Position numbers and translations under genes: made by a program. From positions 1-15,345 of the forward strand of contig CABUSR010000041.1 in assembly GCA_902494245.1 (NCBI GenBank): DNA of 15,345 nt. The letters are read 5' to 3'. Origin of the DNA: an uncultured Collinsella sp. (GTDB lineage: Bacteria; Actinomycetota; Coriobacteriia; Coriobacteriales; Coriobacteriaceae). Below the pieces are notes generated by a model. That model ran no database searches and was not told where the DNA came from. It saw only the letters and a list, made by a program, of their open reading frames with translations. This document shows, piece by piece, positions 6,210 to 13,076 of this stretch (within the stretch, counting starts at the first letter, position 1; each line of letters opens with the position of its first letter).

Positions 6210-6779
6210 GTGAGCGCTCAGGATTCCAAGCTCTTTGTGATTTCTGGACCGTCAGGCGCAGGGAAGGGTACGCTCGTCACTCGTGTGCGCGAGCGCCGCT
6301 CGAACCTGGGCCTGACGGTTTCGGCTACCACGCGAGCACCACGCAAAGGTGAGGTCGACGGCGTCAACTACTTTTTTCTGACGCGCGAGGAGTTCGACCG
6401 CCGCGTGGCAAACGGTGAGTTTGTTGAGTGGGCCGAGGTCCACGGTAACTGCTACGGCACGTTGGTGAGCGAGGTCCAGTCCAAGCTCGCCTCTGGTTCG
6501 TCTCTCATCTTGGAGATCGATGTTCAGGGTGCCCTGCAGGTCAAGGAGCGTTTCCCCGAGGCCGTGTTGATTTTTATCAAGCCACCCTCGCTCGATGTGC
6601 TCCGCGAGCGTCTGGTCGGTCGCGGTACCGAGACGCCCGAGACGATTGAGCTGCGTATGGCAAACGCCGCCCATGAGCTTGCCCTTGCCGACCGCTACGA
6701 CGACGTCGTGGTGAATGACGATCTCGACCGCGCGACCGACGAGCTCGTTCGCGTTCTCGATATGCATGAAAGGATCTGA
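6210..6779 (+). CDS. gmk: Guanylate kinase
   Basis: The 189-aa enzyme phosphorylates GMP and dGMP to the diphosphates using ATP. The P-loop GPSGAGKG is at residues 13-20. The GMP-binding region SATTRAPRKGEVDGVNYFF runs over 38-56 and continues through EFVEWAEVHGNCYGT (70-84). ILEIDVQGALQVK is at 100-112 and the lid segment is around 133-150. It is slightly shorter than the usual 200-210 aa because the C-terminal tail is short. GTG 6210 directly follows the mihF stop (TAAGTG) and has no visible Shine-Dalgarno, so it probably relies on ribosomes finishing mihF. Five bases separate it from rpoZ. Confidence 0.96.
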   Translation: MSAQDSKLFVISGPSGAGKGTLVTRVRERRSNLGLTVSATTRAPRKGEVDGVNYFFLTREEFDRRVANGEFVEWAEVHGNCYGTLVSEVQSKLASGSSLILEIDVQGALQVKERFPEAVLIFIKPPSLDVLRERLVGRGTETPETIELRMANAAHELALADRYDDVVVNDDLDRATDELVRVLDMHERI

Positions 6780-6784
6780 GGTCC

Positions 6785-7066
6785 GTGTCTGTTGTAAAGC
6801 CTTGCATTGACGATCTTCTGGAGAAGACCGATCACAACCGCTTCCTGCTCGCTTCGCTTGCCTCCAAGCGTGCCTGCGACATCAATAGCATGCTGCGTGG
6901 TCAGCATAACCGCGTGCTTGCCGTTCAGGATGTCGACGACATCACCATCGCGCTCTCCGGTGCCGATACCATCTCGATGGCTATGGATGAGATCGTCGAC
7001 GGCGATATCTCCTACGACGAGGCCCGTTACGAGAAGGCGCTCGGTCATAAGGTTGCTGAAGCCTAA
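6785..7066 (+). CDS. rpoZ: DNA-directed RNA polymerase omega subunit
   Basis: The 93-aa protein carries the omega signature: CIDDLLEKTDHNRFLLASLASKRACDIN at about residues 7-34, then a C-terminal half containing DTISMAMDEIVDGDISYDE. Omega binds the beta' subunit, helps its assembly and, in many bacteria, forms part of a (p)ppGpp-binding site. The start is GTG 6785 with GAGG at 6778-6781 overlapping the gmk stop. The stop TAA abuts the thiI ATG with no spacer. The gmk-rpoZ order is very widespread in bacteria. Confidence 0.95.
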   Translation: MSVVKPCIDDLLEKTDHNRFLLASLASKRACDINSMLRGQHNRVLAVQDVDDITIALSGADTISMAMDEIVDGDISYDEARYEKALGHKVAEA

Positions 7067-8311
7067 ATGGCAGCTCGCGTCTGCCTGGTCCACTATCACG
7101 AGGTTGGACTGAAGGGTAAGAACCGCGCACATTTTGAGCATATCCTCATGGATAACATTAAGGCGGCTTTGGCCGCCTTTTCCGTGAACGCCGTGTCTCG
7201 AATTTCCGGTTATATCCTCGTGATCTTTAACGAGCATCAGGCCGACGAGGCGGCGCGTGTCATCCGCACCGTCCCCGGCGTTGCCCGTGTGTCCCTGGCG
7301 TACCACACCAACCGCGACCCGCAGGAGTACTGCGCCGCCGCCGTCAAGGCGCTGCGCGAGTTTGGCCCCTTTGATTCGTTTAAGGTGCACGCTAAGCGCT
7401 CCAATACCGACTATGAGCTCACCTCGATTGATATCAATCGTCAGGTGGGCGAGGTGCTGTGCGAGGCCTTCCCCGATAAAAAGGTTCAAATGCACGACCC
7501 CGATGCCATGGTGCATGTACTTGTGGTTCAGGGTAGCGTTTATGTGTACGCGCGCTCCGAGCGCGGCGTGGGCGGTCTGCCGGTGGGTTCTGCCGGCAAG
7601 GTCGTGACGCTGCTGTCGTCGGGTATCGATTCTCCGGTGGCGACTTGGATGCTCGCGCGTCGCGGTGCGGTGTGCGTGCCGGTACATTTCTCCGGTCGTC
7701 CGCAGACGCCCGATACGAGCGAGTATTTGGTGCAGGACATCATCCGTGCGCTTGAGCCGGGTGTCCAGATCGGCCGCCTGTACGTTGTGCCGTTTGGCGA
7801 CTGTCAGCGTGAGATTTCGGTCACCTGTCCCAGCAACCTGCGCGTGATCATGTATCGCCGCATTATGTATTCGGTTGCCGAGCGCATTGCACACATCGAG
7901 GGCGCCAAGGCCATCGTTACGGGTGAATCGCTTGGGCAGGTTGCCTCCCAAACGCTTGAGAACATCATGGCCGTCAACGAGGCCGTGAAGATCCCCGTGT
8001 TCCGTCCTCTCATCGGTTCGGACAAGCAGGAGATCATCGCGCGCGCCGAGGAGATCGGTACGTTCGATATCTCGACTGAGGCCGCTCCCGACTGCTGCAC
8101 GCTGTTTATGCCGCGCCGTCCCGAGACGCACGCTAAACTCGATGCCGTGCATGAGGCCTGGGAGCTGTTCGATCACGAGGAGATGATCGAGCGCCTGCTC
8201 AAGCAGACCGAGTACATCGACTTCGAGAGCAACACGTATAAGGCCCCTAAGACCTTAAAACGTAAACATTCGGAGCTTGCTCCGCGTGAGATTTACCAAG
8301 ATCACGAGTAA
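7067..8311 (+). CDS. thiI: tRNA 4-thiouridine synthase ThiI (no rhodanese domain)
   Basis: The 414-aa protein adenylates U8 of tRNA for 4-thiouridine formation and may also serve thiazole synthesis. Domains in order are an N-terminal ferredoxin-like domain (1-60), THUMP (about 60-165) and a PP-loop ATPase (about 175-395). The PP-loop reads LLSSGIDSPVATW (182-194) where the family usually has SGGxDS. GESLGQVASQT (286-296) is conserved. The catalytic cysteine region is PDCCTLFMP (341-349), with two adjacent cysteines, C343 and C344. It lacks the C-terminal rhodanese domain of E. coli ThiI (482 aa), so sulfur must come from another carrier or a dedicated cysteine desulfurase. ATG 7067 abuts the rpoZ stop and has only a distant AAGG, so it is probably coupled. 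A perfect terminator follows. Confidence 0.95.
   Translation: MAARVCLVHYHEVGLKGKNRAHFEHILMDNIKAALAAFSVNAVSRISGYILVIFNEHQADEAARVIRTVPGVARVSLAYHTNRDPQEYCAAAVKALREFGPFDSFKVHAKRSNTDYELTSIDINRQVGEVLCEAFPDKKVQMHDPDAMVHVLVVQGSVYVYARSERGVGGLPVGSAGKVVTLLSSGIDSPVATWMLARRGAVCVPVHFSGRPQTPDTSEYLVQDIIRALEPGVQIGRLYVVPFGDCQREISVTCPSNLRVIMYRRIMYSVAERIAHIEGAKAIVTGESLGQVASQTLENIMAVNEAVKIPVFRPLIGSDKQEIIARAEEIGTFDISTEAAPDCCTLFMPRRPETHAKLDAVHEAWELFDHEEMIERLLKQTEYIDFESNTYKAPKTLKRKHSELAPREIYQDHE
7160..7181 (+). other. Terminator-like hairpin inside thiI
   Basis: AAGGCGGC (7160-7167) pairs perfectly with GCCGCCTT (7172-7179) around the loop TTTG and ends in TTTT (7178-7181). This is the shape of an intrinsic terminator about 95 nt into the thiI coding region. 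The T-run is short and the segment encodes a normal protein stretch (KAALAAFS), so it may be coincidental. Confidence 0.3.
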
Positions 8312-8321
8312 ATTTGTGCAT

Positions 8322-8354
8322 AGACCGACGATGCGCTTGCATCGTCGGTCTTTT
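8322..8354 (+). terminator. Intrinsic terminator after thiI
   Basis: AGACCGACGATGC (8322-8334) pairs perfectly over 13 bp with GCATCGTCGGTCT (8339-8351). The loop is GCTT and the tail TTTT runs 8351-8354. It begins 10 nt after the thiI stop and should end the mihF-gmk-rpoZ-thiI transcript, which implies that comEA has its own promoter. Confidence 0.85.
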
Positions 8355-8426
8355 GCTATCTGGGCATTTTGCGACTAAGTGCTCATTTGCTGACGTGTGC
8401 CTGAATAAATGGACAGATTTGTGCAA

Positions 8427-8467
8427 GGTTTTGGTTGGTTTTTGGTTTGACCGCTAAAACCGGTTTT
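8427..8467 (+). promoter_or_regulatory. comEA upstream control region: G/T-rich tract, palindrome, candidate promoter
   Basis: Four GG doublets at 8427, 8433, 8437 and 8444 are separated by 4, 2 and 5 mostly-T bases. Directly after, AAAACCGGTTTT (8456-8467) is a perfect 12-bp palindrome. TTGGTT (8431-8436) and TAAAAC (8455-8460) could serve as -35 and -10 with an 18-bp spacer, so the palindrome would overlap the -10 and could be an operator. A promoter is required here because a strong terminator precedes it. The rest of 8355-8524 shows nothing clear apart from the comEA ribosome-binding site. Confidence 0.4.
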
Positions 8468-8524
8468 GGAGCGTGGCTGTTGCAGGGCTCTTTTCCTGAC
8501 ACGATGTTGTTGGGAGGTTTTGCT

Positions 8525-9238
8525 ATGGCGCAGCGCGAACAACACGAACGGGTCAAACGGATGGACCGCTTGGCGGACAAGCTGCTCGGTCATAAGGCAG
8601 TGGTGATGGCGATACTGGTTGTCATTGCGATGGCGAGCGGCTTGGCGATGGCGAACCTTGGCGGCGGTGCCAGCGGCGTGTCTTTTGAGCGGACTGATGG
8701 TTCGGGCTCGTTGGTGGAGCCGGGATCCGGCGATGCTTCGAGTGGAAAGACATCCGAAGGCTCTTCGCCTAAGGCGTCTGCTGCGGCAGAGGTCTATGTC
8801 GATGTTGATGGCGCCGTTGTGTCGCCCGGCGTATATCGTCTCAAGGACGGCGCGCGGGTGGCTCAGGCGATTGATGCCGCCGGCGGGCTGGCGCCCGAGG
8901 CAGACGTTACGGGGCTCAATCGGGCATCTAAGGTCACTGATGGACAAAAAATCCATGTTCCAACGGTAGGGGAGCAGCAGGCGTCCATTGCGGAAGCCGG
9001 TGTTGATGGTGGGGTTTCCGCATCATCGGGCGCGGGTGGCGCAACAGGCCTAGTAAACATCAATACGGCAAGCGCAGAAGAGCTGCAGACGCTTTCGGGC
9101 ATCGGCCCCTCTATGGCCCAGTCGATTATCGATGAGCGGACAAAGAACGGTGCTTTTTCTTCGGTTGACGATCTGATGCGTGTGTCGGGAATCGGCGAGA
9201 AGAAGCTTGCCAAAATCAAAGATTGCATCTGCGTATGA
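8525..9238 (+). CDS. comEA: ComEA, membrane-anchored competence DNA receptor
   Basis: The 237-aa protein binds incoming double-stranded DNA at the cell surface during natural transformation. It has a short basic cytoplasmic N-terminus, one membrane helix (about 25-43, AVVMAILVVIAMASGLAMA) and a Gly/Ser-rich linker (about 46-88). An SLBB domain follows (about 89-146, VYVDVDGAVVSPGVYRLKDG), then a second linker and a C-terminal pair of helix-hairpin-helix motifs (176-237, LVNINTASAEELQTLSGIGP and LMRVSGIGEKKLAKIK). ATG 8525 has GGGAGG at 8512-8517. The frame is open further upstream (from 8435), but that part has no ribosome-binding site and would precede the natural N-terminus. Its stop overlaps the comEC ATG (ATGA). 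Confidence 0.94.
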   Translation: MAQREQHERVKRMDRLADKLLGHKAVVMAILVVIAMASGLAMANLGGGASGVSFERTDGSGSLVEPGSGDASSGKTSEGSSPKASAAAEVYVDVDGAVVSPGVYRLKDGARVAQAIDAAGGLAPEADVTGLNRASKVTDGQKIHVPTVGEQQASIAEAGVDGGVSASSGAGGATGLVNINTASAEELQTLSGIGPSMAQSIIDERTKNGAFSSVDDLMRVSGIGEKKLAKIKDCICV

Positions 9239-11538
9239 GTGCGACCGAGCGCGAGCACGTGATGCCTCCGCGGCCCCTGATGCCGTGGACGATGGCCCTG
9301 TGTGCCGGCATGTGCATGAGCTGCGTCTTGGTGCTCAACATGGTCGCTGATGCGCTGCTGAGGGAGCGGGCTCCGGCGGTCGGGCCGCTATGGGCCATTC
9401 CCGTTGCGGCGGCGGTATTCGTTGTGCTGGCTCAATCTTGTGCGCGGCTTGCCCCTTGGAAGCGGTGGCTGTATGCCGCGTCCGTCGGTCTCGTGGCGGG
9501 AGCGGTCGTCTCGGTGTGGTGGGCTGTGGGCACGCTGAGTGCCTCGAAGGCGCTCGATGGTCGAGCGGCAAGCAGCCTCGAGTTTGTCGTGCAGGGTGAT
9601 CCATCCATAAACGACGACGTGTATTCCTATACCTGCGAGGCACGCGCGGACGGTAAGAACCTGGCAACGGTTCGCCTATCGTTTGACCGTGAGCTCAAGG
9701 TCGGGGCGCACGTGCGTGTTATCGGTCGCGTTTCGCGTTTTGAGAACGATGCGTATGGACGATCGCGCGTGCTCCGAGGCGAGGTGCGCAAGGTTCAAGC
9801 CGTTCGGATTGTGCCGGTCGATGAGGGCTCTCCGGGGCCGCTGCTTCGGCTGCGAAATGGGCTGCTTGCGTCCATCGCGGCTGCGACCGACCCGGCGCGT
9901 GCGCTCATAGCCGGTGTCGTCTGCGGTCGTTCGGCCGAGCTGCGCGCCCAGCCGGCGGGCGACTGGTTTTCGGTGACGGGAACGGCGCATCTTATCGCCG
10001 TCTCGGGCAGCCATTTGGCTATCGTGGGGTTTGTAATCGAGGGTTTATTGCAAAAGACTCGGTGCTCACGTGGTCTTCAGCGGGCGATACTGGCGATAAC
10101 GCTTGTGGGCTACGCTGCCGTTACGGGCGCGTCTCCCTCGGCCGTGCGCGCGTGCTGCATGGTATTCGCGACGCTTGTCGTAAACGGCGCGGGGCGTCGC
10201 CGGCACGGCCTTTCGGCACTCTTTGTTACCATGTCCATCTTTGTTCTACTGCGGCCGACGGTGCTGTTCGAGATGGGCTTTCAGCTTTCATGTGCCAGCG
10301 TCTTAGCCATTCTGTGCTTTTGCCCCTATGCGACCTACGCTTTGGGCGAGCTGGGTGTGCCATCGGGCGTTGCCAGCATGCTTTCCGTCACGCTGTGCTC
10401 GCAACTGGCGACACTTCCCATTACCATTCCTGCCTTCGGTACGTTCTCGCTCATTGCTCCGCTGGCAAATGCGGTCATCGGTCCGGTGGTGAGCGTACTG
10501 CTTGCCGTGTCGATCGTGCTGGTTCCCTTTTCGCTCGTGGCACCGTTGCGGACTTGGGCGCTCGTTGTGCCCATGATTGCCTCCCGTTGCGCGCTGTTCT
10601 TCGAGCAGCTGTTTGCCGCCGTGCCGGGTGCATCCGTGAGCGTGCCGCCCGATAGCATGTGGATTTACCTAGTGCCGTGTTTGCTGGCGGTTCTGCTGGT
10701 CTGGTGGCCGCGTCCCCGTGCACGTCCTATGGCGGTGGGGCTTGCATGCCTGGTGCTCTTGGCTGCGATTCCGTACGCCTACTGGGATCGATTCGCTCCG
10801 CCTTCGGTGACGGTGCTCGATGTGGGCCAGGCCGATGCGATTCTTATCCGCCAGGGCGGCGCAGTAGCACTCGTCGACTGCGGGCTCGACGAGCGCGTGG
10901 TGGCGGCGTTGGTTCGCAATAACGTGCACCATATCGATGCCGTCTTTGTGACGCATTGGGATGAGGACCACTGGGGTGGTCTGCCTGCCGTGCTCGAACA
11001 GTTTTCGGTCGGAACGATTGCCGTGGCGGCGGATGCGCTGGAGGATGCTCCTTCCGAGGTATTGAACCGACCTGGCGTGGAGTATCGGCAGGTGTGCCGT
11101 GGGGATACGGTCGACATCGGCACATTTTGCGCCCGCGTGGTGTGGCCATTCGAGTCCGTGGATGGCGAGGGAAATGAGGACTCACTTGTCCTGTTGCTCT
11201 CTTATGTTCAGGAAGGCAAGGGCCTGCGCATACTCCTCACCGGTGATGCCGAGCTTGACCAAGAACGGGAATTCGTGCAGGAAGTGGGGGATATCGATGT
11301 CCTTAAACTTGGGCATCACGGCTCTAAGGTTTCAGTTGATGGTGAGTTGCTGGACGTCCTGAAGCCCGAGCTTTCCCTCGCGAGCGCGGGCGAGGGGAAT
11401 CGATACGGCCATCCGTCCGATGCCTGCATCGATGCCGTTAAGGAAGCGGGCGGCGTGTTCGCGTGCACCATCGAACACGGAGACATTACCGTCACGCCGA
11501 CTGCGAATGGCTTTGCGATGCGATGCCAGCGACCGTGA
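9235..11538 (+). CDS. comEC: ComEC/Rec2, DNA uptake channel with metallo-beta-lactamase-fold domain
   Basis: The 767-aa polytopic membrane protein moves single-stranded DNA across the membrane during transformation. The N-terminal helices (about 18-100) are followed by a DUF4131/OB-like segment (about 110-195). The competence domain comes next with many hydrophobic helices (about 220-515) and the family motif GTAHLIAVSGSHLAIVGF (249-266). The C-terminal metallo-beta-lactamase-like domain (about 523-767) has LDVGQADAILI (528-538), the metal motif H574-x-D576-x-D578-H579 (THWDEDHWGG), LLTGDAE (667-673), LGHHGSK (692-698) and YGHPS (724-728). The metal ligands are intact, suggesting an active nuclease domain. 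ATG 9235 overlaps the comEA stop by 4 nt with no clear Shine-Dalgarno. No frameshift is visible. Confidence 0.95.
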   Translation: MSATEREHVMPPRPLMPWTMALCAGMCMSCVLVLNMVADALLRERAPAVGPLWAIPVAAAVFVVLAQSCARLAPWKRWLYAASVGLVAGAVVSVWWAVGTLSASKALDGRAASSLEFVVQGDPSINDDVYSYTCEARADGKNLATVRLSFDRELKVGAHVRVIGRVSRFENDAYGRSRVLRGEVRKVQAVRIVPVDEGSPGPLLRLRNGLLASIAAATDPARALIAGVVCGRSAELRAQPAGDWFSVTGTAHLIAVSGSHLAIVGFVIEGLLQKTRCSRGLQRAILAITLVGYAAVTGASPSAVRACCMVFATLVVNGAGRRRHGLSALFVTMSIFVLLRPTVLFEMGFQLSCASVLAILCFCPYATYALGELGVPSGVASMLSVTLCSQLATLPITIPAFGTFSLIAPLANAVIGPVVSVLLAVSIVLVPFSLVAPLRTWALVVPMIASRCALFFEQLFAAVPGASVSVPPDSMWIYLVPCLLAVLLVWWPRPRARPMAVGLACLVLLAAIPYAYWDRFAPPSVTVLDVGQADAILIRQGGAVALVDCGLDERVVAALVRNNVHHIDAVFVTHWDEDHWGGLPAVLEQFSVGTIAVAADALEDAPSEVLNRPGVEYRQVCRGDTVDIGTFCARVVWPFESVDGEGNEDSLVLLLSYVQEGKGLRILLTGDAELDQEREFVQEVGDIDVLKLGHHGSKVSVDGELLDVLKPELSLASAGEGNRYGHPSDACIDAVKEAGGVFACTIEHGDITVTPTANGFAMRCQRP

Positions 11539-11546
11539 CGACGTCG

Positions 11547-11576
11547 TTGGCGTGTGGTGGGCCCCTGGGCTAGAAT
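11547..11576 (+). promoter_or_regulatory. Candidate holA promoter
   Basis: TTGGCG (11547-11552) and TAGAAT (11571-11576) are separated by 18 bp and lie just after the comEC stop. Transcription would start near 11583, leaving a leader of about 34 nt that contains the strong GGGAGGGGAG Shine-Dalgarno of holA. No terminator is visible between comEC and holA, so read-through is also possible. Confidence 0.55.
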
Positions 11577-11616
11577 GGCACGGAACGAATACGAAGGCCT
11601 GCGGGAGGGGAGCGCA

Positions 11617-12579
11617 ATGTCCGAAACCGGTCTGCTGCCGGCATATCTGATTGTCGGTACCGACGGAGTCAAGCGCGATCACGCCGTCTCGCGTATGAAA
11701 GCGCGTCTGGAAAAGTCGGGTATGGTCGACTTCAACCTCGACGAGCGCGACATGACCAAGGACCCCGATATCGAGTCGATTATCGGATCGCTTAACACCT
11801 TTCCGATGGGCAGCGAGTTTCGCCTGGTAATCCTTGATGGCTGCTCAAAGCTCGCCAAGGCGGTCTCGGAGCCGCTCGTCGAGTATCTGGCGAGTCCCAG
11901 CCCCACAACGGTCTGCCTCATCATCGCCGACTCGCTTGCCAAGAACACGCGCCTATATAAGGCGATCGCCAAGATCGACAAGAAGGCCGTGATCGATTGC
12001 TCCGGCACCAAGCGCTGGGAGCTACCGCGCCGCGTGCAGCAGATGGCGACGCAGCACGGCAAGTCGATCTCGACGGCGGCCGCCGAGGAACTCGTCTCGC
12101 GTTCGGGTGAAAACACTCGCATGCTCGATAACGACTTGGCTAAGCTTGCCCAGATGGTCGAGGCGCCCCAGATTGAGCTTGCCGACGTTGAGCGCTGGAT
12201 TGTACGTACGGCCGAGGTTCAACCCTGGGACTTTCTCAATGCGGTCTCGGCCCGTGACATGCGACGCTCGCTCGAGCTTTTCAATCTATTGCCCGCCAAG
12301 AGCTACGTGTGGACTTACACGTTGCTGTGCGGCCGCATCCGCGAGCTTATCGTTGCCAAGGCGCTCGATGCGCGCGGACAGGGTCGTGAGCTGGCCGCAA
12401 CACTTAAGCTCCAGTCCTGGCAGGTCAAGAATCACCTGACCTGGGCACGTCGCTTTTCGATGGCAGAGCTCGTTGCCGCGCTCGAGGGCGCGGTCGATGT
12501 GGAGCTCGCGCTGAAGGGTTCGGCCGATTCTCAGACCGCGCTTTTGCTCTGGATTACGAACATCTTGAGAAAATCGTGA
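11617..12579 (+). CDS. holA: DNA polymerase III delta subunit
   Basis: The 320-aa clamp-loader subunit contacts and opens the beta sliding clamp. Family features are the N-terminal PAYLIVGTDGVKRDHAV (8-24), a degenerate AAA+ domain with RLVILDGCSKL (69-79) and VCLIIADSLAKNTRLYKAI (99-117), then SGENTRMLDNDLAKLAQM (163-180) and the C-terminal helical collar with WDFLNAVSARDMRRSLELF (204-222). There is no functional Walker A, which is normal for delta. ATG 11617 is set by GGGAGGGGAG (11603-11612). The frame is open upstream to 11554 but lies in the promoter. holA next to comEC and rpsT is a common bacterial neighbourhood. Confidence 0.94.
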   Translation: MSETGLLPAYLIVGTDGVKRDHAVSRMKARLEKSGMVDFNLDERDMTKDPDIESIIGSLNTFPMGSEFRLVILDGCSKLAKAVSEPLVEYLASPSPTTVCLIIADSLAKNTRLYKAIAKIDKKAVIDCSGTKRWELPRRVQQMATQHGKSISTAAAEELVSRSGENTRMLDNDLAKLAQMVEAPQIELADVERWIVRTAEVQPWDFLNAVSARDMRRSLELFNLLPAKSYVWTYTLLCGRIRELIVAKALDARGQGRELAATLKLQSWQVKNHLTWARRFSMAELVAALEGAVDVELALKGSADSQTALLLWITNILRKS

Positions 12580-12628
12580 TGATACCTGCCTATTTGACAA
12601 ATTCGTTCTATCCCTTTGAGGGGGAGCG

Positions 12629-12643
12629 TGCTATAGTAGGCGC
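12629..12643 (+). promoter_or_regulatory. rpsT promoter (extended -10)
   Basis: TGCTATAGT at 12629-12637 is an extended -10 element (TGn plus TATAGT, 5/6). It predicts a start near 12643-12644 and a leader of about 70 nt. A perfect TTGACA at 12594-12599 is 32 bp upstream, too far to act as the matching -35. Confidence 0.6.
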
Positions 12644-12690
12644 TTGCATGACCTCACCGTGTCTCAGAGGTGTCATACATTTTTTGCAAG
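12643..12690 (+). promoter_or_regulatory. Structured rpsT leader with terminator-like hairpin
   Basis: ATGA/TCAT (12648-12651 with 12673-12676) and CCTC/GAGG (12652-12655 with 12667-12670) form a bulged hairpin with an 11-base loop. It is followed within 4 nt by six T residues (12680-12685). CTTGCA (12643-12648) can instead pair with TGCAAG (12685-12690), closing the whole leader and covering the last T. The two pairings share A12648 and the end of the T-run, so they may compete. This could be attenuation, autoregulation by S20 protein, or a terminator for holA read-through. Confidence 0.4.
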
Positions 12691-12712
12691 GAACTCGAAA
12701 GGAACTCCAGAA

Positions 12713-12979
12713 GTGGCAAACATCAAGTCTCAGAAGAAGCGTATCCGCACCAATGAGGCAGCTCGCATGCGTAACAAGGCTGTCAAGTCCGAGCTCAAGA
12801 CGCTGACCAAGCACGTCCAGTCCGCCGTCGCCGAGGGCGACGCCGAGAAGGCCCAGGCTGCCCTCAAGACCGTCACCAAGCGTCTCGACATGGCTGCCGC
12901 CAAGCATGTTATCCACAAGAACCAGGCTTCCAACCGTAAGTCCGGTCTTGCCAAGCTCGTGAACAGCATCAACGCCTAA
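12713..12979 (+). CDS. rpsT: 30S ribosomal protein S20
   Basis: The 88-aa protein binds 16S rRNA in the small subunit. It has the typical start MANIKSQKKRIRTNEAARMRN, high Lys/Arg content and the conserved MAAAKHVIHKNQASNRKSGLAKLV near residues 62-85. The initiator is GTG 12713, with AAAGGA at 12698-12703 as Shine-Dalgarno. The frame is open back to 12644, but the upstream part is the structured leader and does not resemble S20. The GTG start may matter, because S20 synthesis is limited by a poor start codon in E. coli (UUG). A strong terminator follows. Confidence 0.96.
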   Translation: MANIKSQKKRIRTNEAARMRNKAVKSELKTLTKHVQSAVAEGDAEKAQAALKTVTKRLDMAAAKHVIHKNQASNRKSGLAKLVNSINA

Positions 12980-13013
12980 GTTGTAAATTTCACACCACAC
13001 AGATTACGCGCAT

Positions 13014-13050
13014 AAATGGAGCCTGTTTTATGGAACAGGCTCCATTTTTT
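13014..13050 (+). terminator. Strong intrinsic terminator after rpsT
   Basis: AAATGGAGCCTGTT (13014-13027) pairs perfectly with AACAGGCTCCATTT (13034-13047), a 14-bp stem with loop TTATGG and a T6 tail (13045-13050). It should stop rpsT transcription almost completely, which means lepA needs its own promoter in the 25 nt that remain. Confidence 0.9.
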
Positions 13051-13062
13051 GTACCGCTCGGG

Positions 13063-13076
13063 TAAGATAGTCCGCA
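13063..13076 (+). promoter_or_regulatory. Candidate leaderless promoter of lepA
   Basis: TAAGAT (13063-13068) fits TAnnnT. Its last T lies 8 nt before the A of the lepA ATG (13076), so transcription would begin at or within one base of the start codon. There is no proper Shine-Dalgarno between the terminator and the ATG (only GGTAAGA, which is this -10 itself). No -35 is recognisable; the region where it should be lies in the terminator stem. Confidence 0.5.

Noticed and set aside
6695..8176. Long open frame of 493 codons on the - strand opposite rpoZ and thiI
   Set aside because: It is the mirror of GC-rich codon usage in real + strand genes. The translation is rich in His, Arg and Thr with no recognisable domain and no ribosome-binding site.
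8435..8524. N-terminal extension of comEA from 8435
   Set aside because: No ribosome-binding site precedes it. The ATG at 8525 has a good one and leaves the usual short basic N-terminus before the membrane helix.
10062..10655. 197-codon + strand frame inside comEC
   Set aside because: It is out of frame with a complete comEC whose motifs run across the whole interval, and the Cys/Arg-rich translation resembles no family.
12594..12637. Consensus TTGACA paired with TATAGT as an rpsT promoter
   Set aside because: The spacer is 32 bp, far beyond 16-18. The extended -10 TGCTATAGT is enough to explain a promoter by itself.
12644..12712. Upstream extension of rpsT from the in-frame TTG at 12644
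   Set aside because: S20 proteins start with the ANIKSQKKR segment, the extension covers the leader hairpin, and the GTG at 12713 has its own Shine-Dalgarno.
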